A DNA stretch of 64,000 nt, from the NCBI GenBank assembly GCA_036346375.1, contig CM070505.1, forward strand, positions 53,690,626 to 53,754,625, in the 5' to 3' direction. The stretch is from Guadua angustifolia (taxonomy: Eukaryota > Streptophyta > Magnoliopsida > Poales > Poaceae). Every line of letters begins with the position of its first letter. The stretch's first letter is position 1. Below the pieces are notes generated by a model that was not told the DNA's origin, made no database searches, and saw only the letters and a list, made by a program, of their open reading frames with translations. Both the position numbers and the translations under genes were made by a program. Positions 33,164 through 42,689 of this stretch are shown here, in pieces.

Positions 33164-34177
33164 TCATTGTGGGCATTCGGCAATGAAGTGGCTGGGCTCC
33201 CCACACTCATAGCACTTTCTTGTTGAGTGCCTTCCTCTTGATTTGTTCCATTGGTGTTTAGAGTGGCTCCCCGGCTTGTAGCCCTTCTTCTTGAGAAATT
33301 TGTTAAATCTTCTCACAAGCAAGGCCATATCATCATTGGTTAAGGGATCACTCGACTCTTCATCATCACTAGTGCTCTCTTCCACTTCCCTCACAATTTT
33401 GACGGCCTTTAAAGCAATGCCTTTCTTCTTCCCTGACTTGAGTTCTTCAACCACTTCCACTTCCTTGATCATCATCTCATCCATCACTAGCCTCCCAATT
33501 ACATCATGGGGAGTGATAGTGTCAAAATTTGGTCGATCCCGGATGAGTTGCACTAAATTGCGGTTGATAGGGGTGATCACTCGTAGGATGATCTTGACAA
33601 CGGCCTTGTCGGTGAGGTCGGTACATCCAAGACCCTTGGCTTGATTCACCAACACCATCAAGCGGTCGAACATCTTCGTGTATGACTCTCCTTCTTCCAA
33701 AGTGAATCGGCTTAGCTCACCAATAATAAGCTCAATCTTGGACTCACGGACGCTTGATATACCTTCATGAGTGACCATAAGTCTTTCCCAAATAGCTTTG
33801 GCATCTTCAAATCCATCGACTCGGTCGAATTCGGAGTCGCTTAAAGCATTGAACAAGGCGTTGACGACCAAGTCATTGAAGTGTTGAGCCTTCTTCTCTT
33901 CGGGAGTAAGCTTGTTTGGATCCGTCGCTTTAAAACCTGTTTCTACAATCTCCCAAATACACGGGTGAAGTGATCTCAAGTACATCTTCATTTTATGTTT
34001 CCATGCGGCATAGCGAGTACCATCGAAATGAGGTGCTCTACCGGATGACATGGAAACATAAGGTGAAGAGTTTGAGACTCCAATAGCAGGATATTCATAT
34101 GGAATCTCAACCCCTTTGCCAGAACCCGTGGCCTTGTCTTGGTCACGGATTTCGTCAACCTTCTCTATTAGCGACAT
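33164..34177 (-). CDS. gag: copia Gag (Sirevirus type) with zinc knuckle
   Basis: Open frame of 338 codons from the ATG at 34177-34175, chosen because the longer frame to 34231 runs into the primer-binding site. The N-terminal section has the copia gag wording HFDGTRYAAWKHKMKMYL and CIWEIVETGF. The UBN2-like gag core follows (KKAQHFNDLVVNALFNALSD, AKAIWERLMVTHEG, ESYTKMFDRLMVLVNQ). Near the end is one CCHC zinc knuckle (CYECGEPSHFIAEC). A basic linker with KKKGIALK and Ser/Asp-rich segments lies between. Gag forms the virus-like particle and packages element RNA. The frame ends in a premature TGA after CPQ; the continuation in the same phase shows that gag and pol were once one frame. Confidence 0.88.
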   Translation of the reverse strand: MSLIEKVDEIRDQDKATGSGKGVEIPYEYPAIGVSNSSPYVSMSSGRAPHFDGTRYAAWKHKMKMYLRSLHPCIWEIVETGFKATDPNKLTPEEKKAQHFNDLVVNALFNALSDSEFDRVDGFEDAKAIWERLMVTHEGISSVRESKIELIIGELSRFTLEEGESYTKMFDRLMVLVNQAKGLGCTDLTDKAVVKIILRVITPINRNLVQLIRDRPNFDTITPHDVIGRLVMDEMMIKEVEVVEELKSGKKKGIALKAVKIVREVEESTSDDEESSDPLTNDDMALLVRRFNKFLKKKGYKPGSHSKHQWNKSRGRHSTRKCYECGEPSHFIAECPQ

Positions 34178-34217
34178 TTTGATTCTCCAAGCGGTTAAGC
34201 CAAAACTACGGAGATTT

Positions 34218-34230
34218 GGCTCTGAAACCA
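34218..34230 (-). other. Primer-binding site for initiator Met tRNA
   Basis: On the - strand this reads tggtttcagagcc, matching the usual TGGTATCAGAGCC complement of initiator-Met tRNA with one change. It lies two bases inside the 5' LTR (34233). This fixes the element orientation as minus. Confidence 0.85.
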
Positions 34231-34232
34231 AT

Positions 34233-35706
34233 TGAAAGGACCGAAATGTCGCCTAGAGGGGGGTGAATAAACGATTTTAAAATTTAATTCACAGTGAAAA
34301 CAATCTTCTTCGGATAGTCCAAAATTTACTTCGGACTGTCCGAGTAGTTCGGATAGTCTGAATGAACTTTCGGATAGTCCGAACGGTTTTGCGCACAAAA
34401 ATACTAAAAAGTAGATCTAAGCTATTTAGAGAGTATAACTAGCATCAAATGAGATTCAAGAGTTTAGAATACCTCTAGTAGACAAGTACTCACCAAAACA
34501 CTTCACAAAAGCTAGCCACAACTTGAATCCTTTAGATTTCAAGAAACCACAAAAAGGGAAAAGAAGGGATCCAAGAAACAAATTGAAATGCATAAAGATT
34601 TTTACCCGAAATTCAGATCCTTGAGGGGATCCTACATCTCCGTTGAGGCGGCACCAAGCCGGGGTCTCTTTCAACCCTAATCCTCTAGGTGTTGCACCAA
34701 GCACTCACCTACTTCTTCTTGAATCCTTTCCTTGCGGAGGTGGATCCGACCTTCACAAACCTCCGGCGGCGTCCCACACCAAGCTTGGGAGCTCACCGGT
34801 GACTCCTAGCCGTCTAGGAGTTCTCAACCTCCAAGAGTAATAGATTTGCCAAGAAATCTGCGAGAAAATGATTTTTGTGCTCAAGATGAATCAATGTCTC
34901 TATATCTCACAATCTTTCTACTCACTCAACCTCCAAAGATTCACAAATCAAAAGATCAAGAGGGAGTGAGGGCTTGAGCTCTAGAGGTGAGGAATGGCGG
35001 TAAATGAGTAAAATAAATGCTCTCTATTCTGTTAGGTGAGAGTTTGGGGCTTTTATAGCCACTCAAAAACTAGCCGTTTTGAGTTGTGCCCGAGTCTGTT
35101 CAGATAGTCCGAACAGAGTGAGTTCCAGGCACCGAGCGACTCGGTTCGGACAGTCCGAACATTTCTTCGGACAGTCCGAACGCTTCGGATACTCCGAGCG
35201 TTCGGATAGTCCGAAAAATCTTCGGACACTCCGAACATAAAAACACATGACCCAACCGAGGAGGTGCACTCGGATACTCCGAAGGTGACTTCGGACATTC
35301 CGAACCCAAATTTGTCTAGGCTAACAGAGGGGGTCAGTTCGGACATTCCGAACTGGGGTTCGGATACTCCGAGATATTTTGAGCAAAATGCTCCTAAGAC
35401 TTTACATTTTGATATATTTTGTGACTAAGATCCATCATTAAGTACACTAAGTCATTCTAAAGCTATTTCTCGTCATATCTCTCTTTATAGTACGACAATC
35501 CTTAAACTCAATAAAAATAAATTTGATACACAATATAATTGAGTCTACATGATGCCTTTTTCTCCTTTGTTTTAAGGGTGCTCTTTTTGCTTCAAGACTT
35601 TCTCATGACCGCGATAATCTGTTCACAATGCTCATAAAGGTCATTAGTCACTTAATCCTGTTGTCATTAATCACCAAAATCTTTATGGGGCCTAGATACA
35701 CTTTCA
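34233..35706 (-). repeat. 5' LTR of the Sirevirus-type element
   Basis: Direct copy of the LTR at 28933-30407, with the same TG...CA ends. It has a TATA box (reverse complement of 35050-35060), the array of TTCGGA-NNN-TCCGAA motifs (35095-35375 and 34310-34390) and the conserved block at 35480-35497. It differs from the 3' LTR by scattered substitutions and a few small indels. Confidence 0.9.
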
Positions 35707-35711
35707 GTGGG

Positions 35712-36892
35712 TTATACGAGCATTCATAGTTGATGTTAGATCTTCTAGCCGTTGGCTCAAGCAATGGAATAAAGGGCTCCAAGTACGTCACTACACTATA
35801 TGGAGCCAGATTCCTTTGTGTGATCGACTCATGGTATTGTGGATGTACCTAAAGCTCTGTCAGCTTTGGTGCCAATTGTGGAAAAAATGTAAAATAGGCC
35901 TAACAGCGGCAAACTAGCTTGATAATCCATCTTAGCACTATCAGTATGTGCGTAGTAATATGGGATTGCGTTCGCACCTAAGTCCCGTGGCAAAATGACG
36001 GTTGGCTAGGTCAACATTAGAGTCAGAGTTAGAACCGATTGCTTAGGATCAGCTACAGGGCCCAAACTTTGTGTATTCATCGGTACTGAATAGACCAAAT
36101 AATTTGGCAAAGCTTGCATCGAATCTAACAAATTTTCAACTGACACTAACTCCGAGTAACATCTTTAACACTATTAGCAATCATCGGCTTAAGAGTTGTT
36201 ACTAAGGCCGATGACTGGTTGAGCAAAGCATAATCCACCGATTAATTAATCATAGTAGATAATTCAACTTGTTCAGGCATGTATTGGCTTATCGATGCAT
36301 CAGTAGTTTCCATGTTGCTAAAGGTATTAACAGTAGACAGCGTAGTCTTCTGAGTAATGCCATATTAAGTCTTTTGATAACAATTTAACATCATCTTCTC
36401 AAGCACAGATTTTCGATCTTCAATTTCTCTGTGTTGTTATGGTGTCAGATCATTCATAGTTGGGACGATTATAGCATCAGGCAGGATGTTAGACGATGGA
36501 ATTGACTTGCCAAAAGAAGACATCATGTCCCACCGAGCGTGCCAAAAGTGTGTTGGCACCAAAAATATGATGAAGGATTTGATTGGTTCAAACACACGCA
36601 AACACTGGATTTAAGAGGTTCAAAGTATGCCAACCGATTTGATCCTGCAATCGGCAAGAAGATTATAATCTAAATTGTTGTAATAGCCGATTAGGTTTTT
36701 CAATAATAATATGACCTAAACAGCTATTTTAGCCGATTGAATCACACGTAACGATAAGTCTAAACAACTTGTTAAAACTGATTAGATGGTTTTGATAAAG
36801 ACAGATTTTCCCAAAAACGTGATGCACAGCAAGATCAAAGAAAAGCAAACCTGGGTAGATTGGCGTAATCAAAGATGATCAACAATCATTGA
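35712..36892. mobile_element. Possible gypsy-type LTR element edge
   Basis: No protein-coding exon is seen. Near 36525-36560 the wording cccaccgagcgtgccaaa followed by tgttggcacc looks like the junction of an internal region and a 5' LTR of a - strand gypsy-type element. The sequence after it (36551-36892) repeats agccgat/atcggc phrases. The LTR at 36893 is inserted next to it. No LTR partner or TSD was found; this is a weak inference. Confidence 0.3.
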
Positions 36893-37489
36893 TGTAAGAT
36901 CGAGGATGCGCCTAGAGGGGGGTGAATAGGTGTTTTCAAAAATAATTGATCTCTAAAATAACACGCTCTAATCAACCCCTATGTCCAAACCTAATCAAAG
37001 ATAATGCGGAAGCGATAAACTAGGTTTTGACAATTAAGGCCTAAATCAACTAGGCTCACTAGTGCACTAACTAAATTAGGTCTCTACACAAGAATTGCTA
37101 GGTTGAACAAGCAAGCAAAACTAAGCAATTCTAACAACATCAAGCAATCAATAATATAGCAATTATGTAAATGCTTGAATGTAAATGAGACAAGAGACAC
37201 GATACTTTTTACCGTGGTGCTCAGAGACTTGCCGGTCTCCCCTAATCCACATTGAGATTAGCCCAAACGAATTGGATCGGCTCCATGAATTGAGCACCCG
37301 CCTCAAATCCACTAGTGGTTGCTCTTCCCTGCTCCGGGTAGGCAAGCACCGACTTTCACAACTTTGCCGGGGTTTCTCACAACCTCCGTCGAGAGCTCCC
37401 ACGCACGACGCCTCCACACGCCGTCTAGGTGTCAGCAAACACTAAGAGTAACAAGTCAAGCCTTCCGCTTGAGCTTCACCTCGTGCAAC

Positions 37490-39560
37490 ACATGCACTCC
37501 GGTGATCACCAAGTGCAACACATGCACAATGGCTCTCTCAAGTGAAACACATGCACAAGAGGCTCTCAATCCATGCTAATTGCAACACATGCAATTAGGG
37601 CTCATCTTAGCTCAAGAAGCAAAATGGAAGAGGGTAACACATGCACACAACTCCCACACACTCACCATAACACCAGCACCATGCCCAAGCCCCCCAAGAC
37701 CTCCTTTTATAGCCTCTAAGCCAAAATTAGCCGTTGGGGTCAAATTAGGCAAAAACTCAGGAAATCTGGTGCTACCGCCCTACTAGGTCCGGTAGCACCG
37801 GCCTACAAGCCAACGGCTAGAAAACTAGCCGTTATCAGGAAATCCGGTAGCACCGCCAACCAAAATTACTCTTTGGCAGGTGGTAGCACTGCCCCAAGCA
37901 CCAGAGCAGGACCGCTGATGACCGCAAAAACATCCCCTCTGGATTTTCACACCAGAGAAACAACCGGTGCTACCGCTCATCCGGTAGCACCAGGCTACCA
38001 TGGGTGGTAGCACTGAACTGCCAGACCACCCAAAACAGACCCCTCTGGAAATATTACACCGGGGGGTTCGGCTGGTGCTACCCCTCCTCCGGCAGCACCG
38101 GACCACCATGGGCGGTGCTACCACTCTGTGGTAGCACCGGCCCTAAACCCAGTCGCATCGGCCCTGAGAAGCAAAAACACCCCCTCTGGAAATTCCACAC
38201 CGGCTAGAGGGGCGGTACTACCGGCTCCACATGGGTGGTAGTACCGCCCTTACATGATAGAACTAGATTTTTCACAAAAATATTTTCTCTTTGAATCAAT
38301 CACAAATAATAATTTGTTCTTTGAGCAATGTGATGATCAACACATGATCAGGCAATTTGCAAAACACATTTGCAAGCCTACTTCACATTCTCCAAAGAAT
38401 CACATTAAGCAACACTTATTTGCAACCCACATTCGCAAATAAACCACGAACCTATGAGATCAATCCTCTAGCCATGTAAGGATCAACACATGACCCCGAC
38501 ACTTTGCAAAACACATTTGCAAATGCCAACACATACTCTAGAATCGAAACACATAACTTCTAAGGTTATTTACAAAACACATTTGCAAATAACAAATCCA
38601 TCTTGCAAAAACACATTTCGCAATCAACTCAAAATCTATTTGCAAAACGTATTAAGCAAATCAAACCTAAATCTATGAGATTAATCCCCCTAGCCATGTG
38701 AAGGTCAACACGAGACCTAGTCAACTTGCAAACACATGTTGCAAGCCCTATCCACATGCTCTTAGGATTCTGGACTCATAGGCCTTGGTTTATTCGCACA
38801 ACGAACTTGCAAATAACACATAAAATCGATTTCATACTTGAGCATTACTCTTTGCAACATATGCAAAAGTCTAGCTCTAAGTAACACCAAATCAAGGTGC
38901 ATGAACTCTCTAATTTGCAACACATGCAATTTTCTAGTTCCATGCAACCAATCACTTAAACCAAATTAAATGAGCTATCTCCCTTTTGCAACACATGCAA
39001 ATTCATATCTCCATGTAAAACCAAATCGATTAAGATCCAATAAGAAGCAAACATGAGCACCCTTATTTGCAACACATGCAAATACTTAGCTCATGCAAAA
39101 TCCAACCAAGAAAATGAGCTAGAGTGAACCGGATTGAGTTCATCAACACATGATGAAGCTCAAGCTAAAAAACTCAACGCATCTTAATAGTACGGCAACC
39201 TATACTAGCAATCCGGTCTCCCAACCAAACACCGAGACCGGTTAAAAGACTAGGAACAAATCTTTAGCCCTAGCTAGTTATACCTTTGCCTCTAGCGATC
39301 CACTTGGAGCTTTTATGATTTCCAATCATCTTCTCTCCAAGATCGAATCTTCTTCTTGTTCATCAATATATGATGAACCTTCTCTAGCCCTTCTCTTCAC
39401 TTCAGGATCACCTCTTGAAACTCATCAACACATAATGACTTCTTCTTCTTCCCGATTCTTCATTTTTTTGAACTCAACCTACTTCACCACTCATAGATGA
39501 TGTTAGTTCAACAAACACGGTTGTCTCAACCATCACCGCACTCCATTAACACATAATGGA
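37490..39560 (-). repeat. Hairpin array, ACACA apex (mirror of the TGTGT array)
   Basis: Examples: gtgca/tgcac around 37495 and 37517; the 9-bp arms ctaattgca/tgcaattag around 37581; tgatca/tgatca around 38342; ttgca/tgcaa-type arms around 38923, 38990 and 39071; ttcatca/tgatgaa around 39143; and ccatta/taatgg around 39545, with apex acaca in each. A few apexes have drifted (acata near 38858, atata near 39365). The set corresponds to that of the solo LTR in the opposite orientation. Some stems differ between the two copies. Confidence 0.8.
37769..38252 (-). repeat. GGTGCTACCG palindromic motif array upstream of LTR TATA box
   Basis: The motifs ggtgctaccg and cggtagcacc alternate in both orientations about a dozen times over 480 bp, forming many possible hairpins. 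The array sits just upstream (in - orientation) of the TATA box at 37704-37714. The spacers aaaacatcccctctgga and tttcacacc recur three times. They match the spacer in the GACCGG array of the solo LTR. Confidence 0.75.
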
Positions 39561-39699
39561 TGCCTCCAAGATCGATTGAGCACAACCTAAATCAATTTGA
39601 ATGATTGAAAGATGTCTTGAGTATTTTGATGCAACTAATGCCTCATTATGCTCAAGAACTTTTCGTTTGCCTTTAATCACTACTACAGAAATCATCATC

Positions 39700-40030
39700 A
39701 CAGACGGTTCGTAAACGTCATCAGAGACGGTTTTGTGAACCGTCAGTAACAATAGGTCTGTGATGAAGGAGATCATCAGAGACGGTTTTCCATCCGTCTG
39801 AGAAAATTTGCATCACAGAGCGGTTATTATTTGAAACCGCTGCGATTAGTTAATATCACGAGCGGTTTTATTTAAAACCGCCTCGGTGTGATAATAAATA
39901 TCACGACGGTTTTAAATCATAACCGTCTGTGATACTAACAATCACGCACGGTTTCAAATCATAACCGCGTGATGATAAACTTATCATGCATGACGGTTAC
40001 AAATAAGAACGATCTGTGATGTCCGTTTTC
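39700..40030. repeat. Left subterminal repeats of CACTA element
   Basis: Repeated units of the type cacagacggtt, tttgaaccgtc and aaccgtctgtgat alternate in both orientations, with the cgagcggttt variant at 39855-39890. In En/Spm such subterminal motifs are bound by the element's TnpA protein. The left and right blocks here use the same motif. Confidence 0.8.
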
Positions 40031-41639
40031 CCCACCCCGGCAGAACCTCCATTATTTATGCCGTTGTTCAAATTTCCATCAATATTTCTACAACGATATT
40101 TACAAGGCACAACCAGTTATAGATGTGGTAATTGAATATCGCACTTCCTATATGCATTGTGGCAACATTTGTCCGATCGGGATAGATTTAAAATATAAAC
40201 ATTTGTAGCGCTTTTTCTCCTTCTTATGATAATGTTGATGGAACTCGACTAATAAATCAACCAAGACCATGAAAGCATGGCGAGGTCTCGGCAACCATAG
40301 TGTGCTTGATCGAACCGGACACATTCGAGTGTGTGATTTGCTTCATGCCATACTGAAGTGGCCTTCTTGCGAGAGTCACCGTCGTGCCACGATGCGAGTA
40401 ATGCTTAGGAACGGCATACTCTTCTTGTGGCGTCATCGTCGTGCCACGGTGGGAGAACATGGTACTTTGAAAAATTTGTAGATGTACTTGATAGATTACT
40501 CTAGATAGGGTAATTAAAGATTGAACAAATGTGATTGCAAGTCGGGTCTTCCATGTGGGAAGGACTTTGGAACACAGACTTTGAATGAGATGAAGAAGAG
40601 GCGGGAGGAACCAAGGAGTGTTCCCTAGGTTGTCAGCCTTCTTCCGCTGCACTAAGTGTTCCATCGGCTTCCTCCCGCCTCTTTCTTCATTGATGGCTTG
40701 TTATTAGCCTTCTAGCAAAAGAAGCGAACTAGGAGGTTGCCGAACTTAATAAAAATTTCTGCAAACACCTCCCTAAAACTAGGACATCCACACAATGAGA
40801 CAAGCGAGAAGAATACATATGGATTCAACCATTTGACATTAATGTAATAATTGAGTAAGCTCGGGATCTCACATATGAACATGTACAAGATTACTTAATA
40901 AAGCAATTAGCATAAAGCTCATATTGATTGTTTGAATGTTCTCAGATATCGGGTTGCCTTAAAGGCCCTCCTCGCCACAATAGACAAGTAATAGACTAGA
41001 TTGTGACAACTTTATCTCAATAACAGATTTAATACTTGATAGGTTAAGTATAAATCTACTCAATTGGTTATCTTATATGCATATTCACTAACTAAGCATA
41101 TAAAGACAGGTTTGCAATAGAGCTAATCAAATATATATATATATATATTTTAGATCAAAAGGTTTCCACTGTTTTATTCCAGGACCATGTACAACCACAG
41201 CATGTACAACCACGGCATGTACAACCACAAAGACCATCTCACATATGAACAAGTACAACCACGGCACCATCGCTCCTAGCCAACCGTAACAAAGACATTT
41301 TAACTAGTTCTTGCTCTCGGGCTCTAAACAACCGTAAAACAAACATCATGCCGAACTCACACTAATCAAATATATATATATATGAAAGTGAAATTATTCG
41401 CTAAGATTTGTTGTCACAATTAGTCTATTCCATCCCTAAATCATCATGAACATTAAGCCCACACGCAAGGTCCCCAAGCCGCAGATCGACTAGCCCTTTG
41501 CAAGTCCGAGAATAATCACGAAAGTGTCCCGTAACTCACTAACTAGTAGAGCAACACCGAAAAATAGAGCAAATGGCCGTGCGGTGCCTCCAGATCGAGA
41601 AACGGCCTCTAGCTCGATGGCTAGTCCCCAGAAATACTC

Positions 41640-41810
41640 ACGGTTGAAGCCCGGCGGGAGGACGCTTGAGGGAGGACGCCGAGGCCGGGAGGACGCCGAG
41701 GGGAGGACGCCGAGGCCGGGAGGCCGGGAGGACGCCGAGGGGGGGAGGACGCCGAGGGGAGGACGCCGGGAGGGGGAGGACGCCAGGGGAGGCCGCCATG
41801 AGGCAAAACG
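41640..41810. repeat. GC-rich minisatellite (ggaggacgccgag)
   Basis: A 13-15 bp unit close to gggaggacgccgag is iterated about nine times, with ccggga insertions. Opposite-strand frames across it (Pro/Arg/Ser-rich) are low-complexity by-products. On the - strand the tract follows a TATA-like box (41860-41868) and an ATG at 41799, so it could lie in the first exon of a second CACTA gene. That is speculative. Confidence 0.75.
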
Positions 41811-41874
41811 TCTCAAAGGTTTAGGGTTTGGCGTGTGAATGAGAATGAGCAAGGGGAGATATATAGAGAGAGCA

Positions 41875-42130
41875 CATCACGAGCGGTTCTATAATATAAC
41901 GGTGCAGTGATGATATATCACTGAGCGGTTCTATAATAGAACGATGCGTGATGTTTAGATATTACGCGGTTCTATAATAGAACTGCTCGTGATGTTGGTG
42001 ACATCACGGACGGTTCTATAATAGAACCGCTCGTGATGTTGAGATATCACGACGGTTAGGTAACATAACCGCTCAGCGACAAATAACATCCTGCATCGTT
42101 ATGTTAAAGAACCGCTCGTGATATATACTT
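41875..42130. repeat. Internal block of CACTA subterminal-type repeats
   Basis: Six or more units such as gagcggttctataatagaacc and gctcgtgatgtt, in both orientations, lie 4.8 kb from the right end and 2.2 kb from the left end of the element. They are the same motif family as the subterminal blocks. The block is immediately upstream, on the - strand, of a TATA-like sequence. Confidence 0.75.
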
Positions 42131-42435
42131 GTTCATCGACATTCACTTATCGGTTGATTCGATCGACTCTTATGCATGCCACTTTGTTGTATCTTACGGG
42201 AAAGTTGTCTTTAACGAGAATATAGATATCTTGTGGTTGAAGTGGAGATTCTAATCCTCAATTCAAACCCTAAAATCTGAGAGCAATCACATACAACTAT
42301 TTCCATATTGCCAAAGTAGACATGATTACGTTCTTGTCATCAATTATGTCCGAATGGCCATCTTTGAATCGTGTATTTGGAATCATATTGATATTAACGA
42401 ATAAATACGTGCTCTTATACTTGCATCTTTTCTAT

Positions 42436-42545
42436 CAATCCGGATGCTTCACAAGCTACTTACAAAGATCATCACAATCATATATACATAATTGAGATGC
42501 TTCACAAGCTACTTACAAAGATCATCACAATCATATGTACAAAGC
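42436..42545. repeat. Two-copy tandem repeat, 55 bp
   Basis: The sequence gatgcttcacaagctactta followed by caaagatcatcacaatcata is present twice in a row without change. The first copy begins near 42441 and the second near 42496. It lies inside the CACTA element, downstream of the transposase remnant. Confidence 0.8.
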
Positions 42546-42689
42546 ATGATGGGTCGTATCATCTTTACAATAGCATTAATGTAATATTATTACACATGAA
42601 AATTAGTAAGCATGATGACAATGCACCCTTCTCATAACTACGCCACCACATGCTTATTCTTTTGTATGAAAATTAGCCCTTCATGATGA

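Larger units (their letters stand above)
28933..35706 (-). mobile_element. Sirevirus-type copia element, RT-deleted, 6774 bp
   Basis: A complete LTR-to-LTR insertion on the - strand. The LTRs are 28933-30407 and 34233-35706 (1475 and 1474 bp, TG...CA ends). The flanking 5-bp TSD is gtggg on both sides (28928-28932 and 35707-35711). The primer-binding site (34218-34230) matches initiator-Met tRNA. The main polypurine tract (30408-30421) is followed by further AGGGGGAG-type tracts at 30501-30510, 30578-30587 and 30851-30863; multiple PPTs are a Sirevirus trait. Gag, protease and half of integrase are present. Reverse transcriptase and RNase H are missing, and the frame carries at least three nonsense changes and one frameshift. 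It cannot move on its own. The LTRs are about 95 per cent identical by eye, so the insertion is not very recent. Confidence 0.93.
36893..39677 (-). mobile_element. Sirevirus-like LTR, interrupted by CACTA element
   Basis: It starts tgtaagatcgaggatgcgcc, the inverse of the end of the solo LTR at 14243, and aligns with it in pieces over its length. Shared features, all inverted, are: the terminal block; a TATA box (reverse complement of 37704-37714); a TATA-proximal array (here ggtgctaccg type); hairpins with ACACA apex (TGTGT on the - strand); and the conserved block at 39182-39199. It is split at 39677 by the CACTA insertion. Similarity to the solo LTR resumes after 46918. Joining across the CACTA element restores the order seen at 11770-11850 of the solo LTR. 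The far end was not found. Confidence 0.75.

Noticed and set aside
41490..41852. Pro/Arg-rich - strand frame as a possible second CACTA protein (TnpA-like)
   Set aside because: Generated by the ggaggacgccgag minisatellite, with no similarity to known TnpA. Mentioned only as a speculative transcript start.
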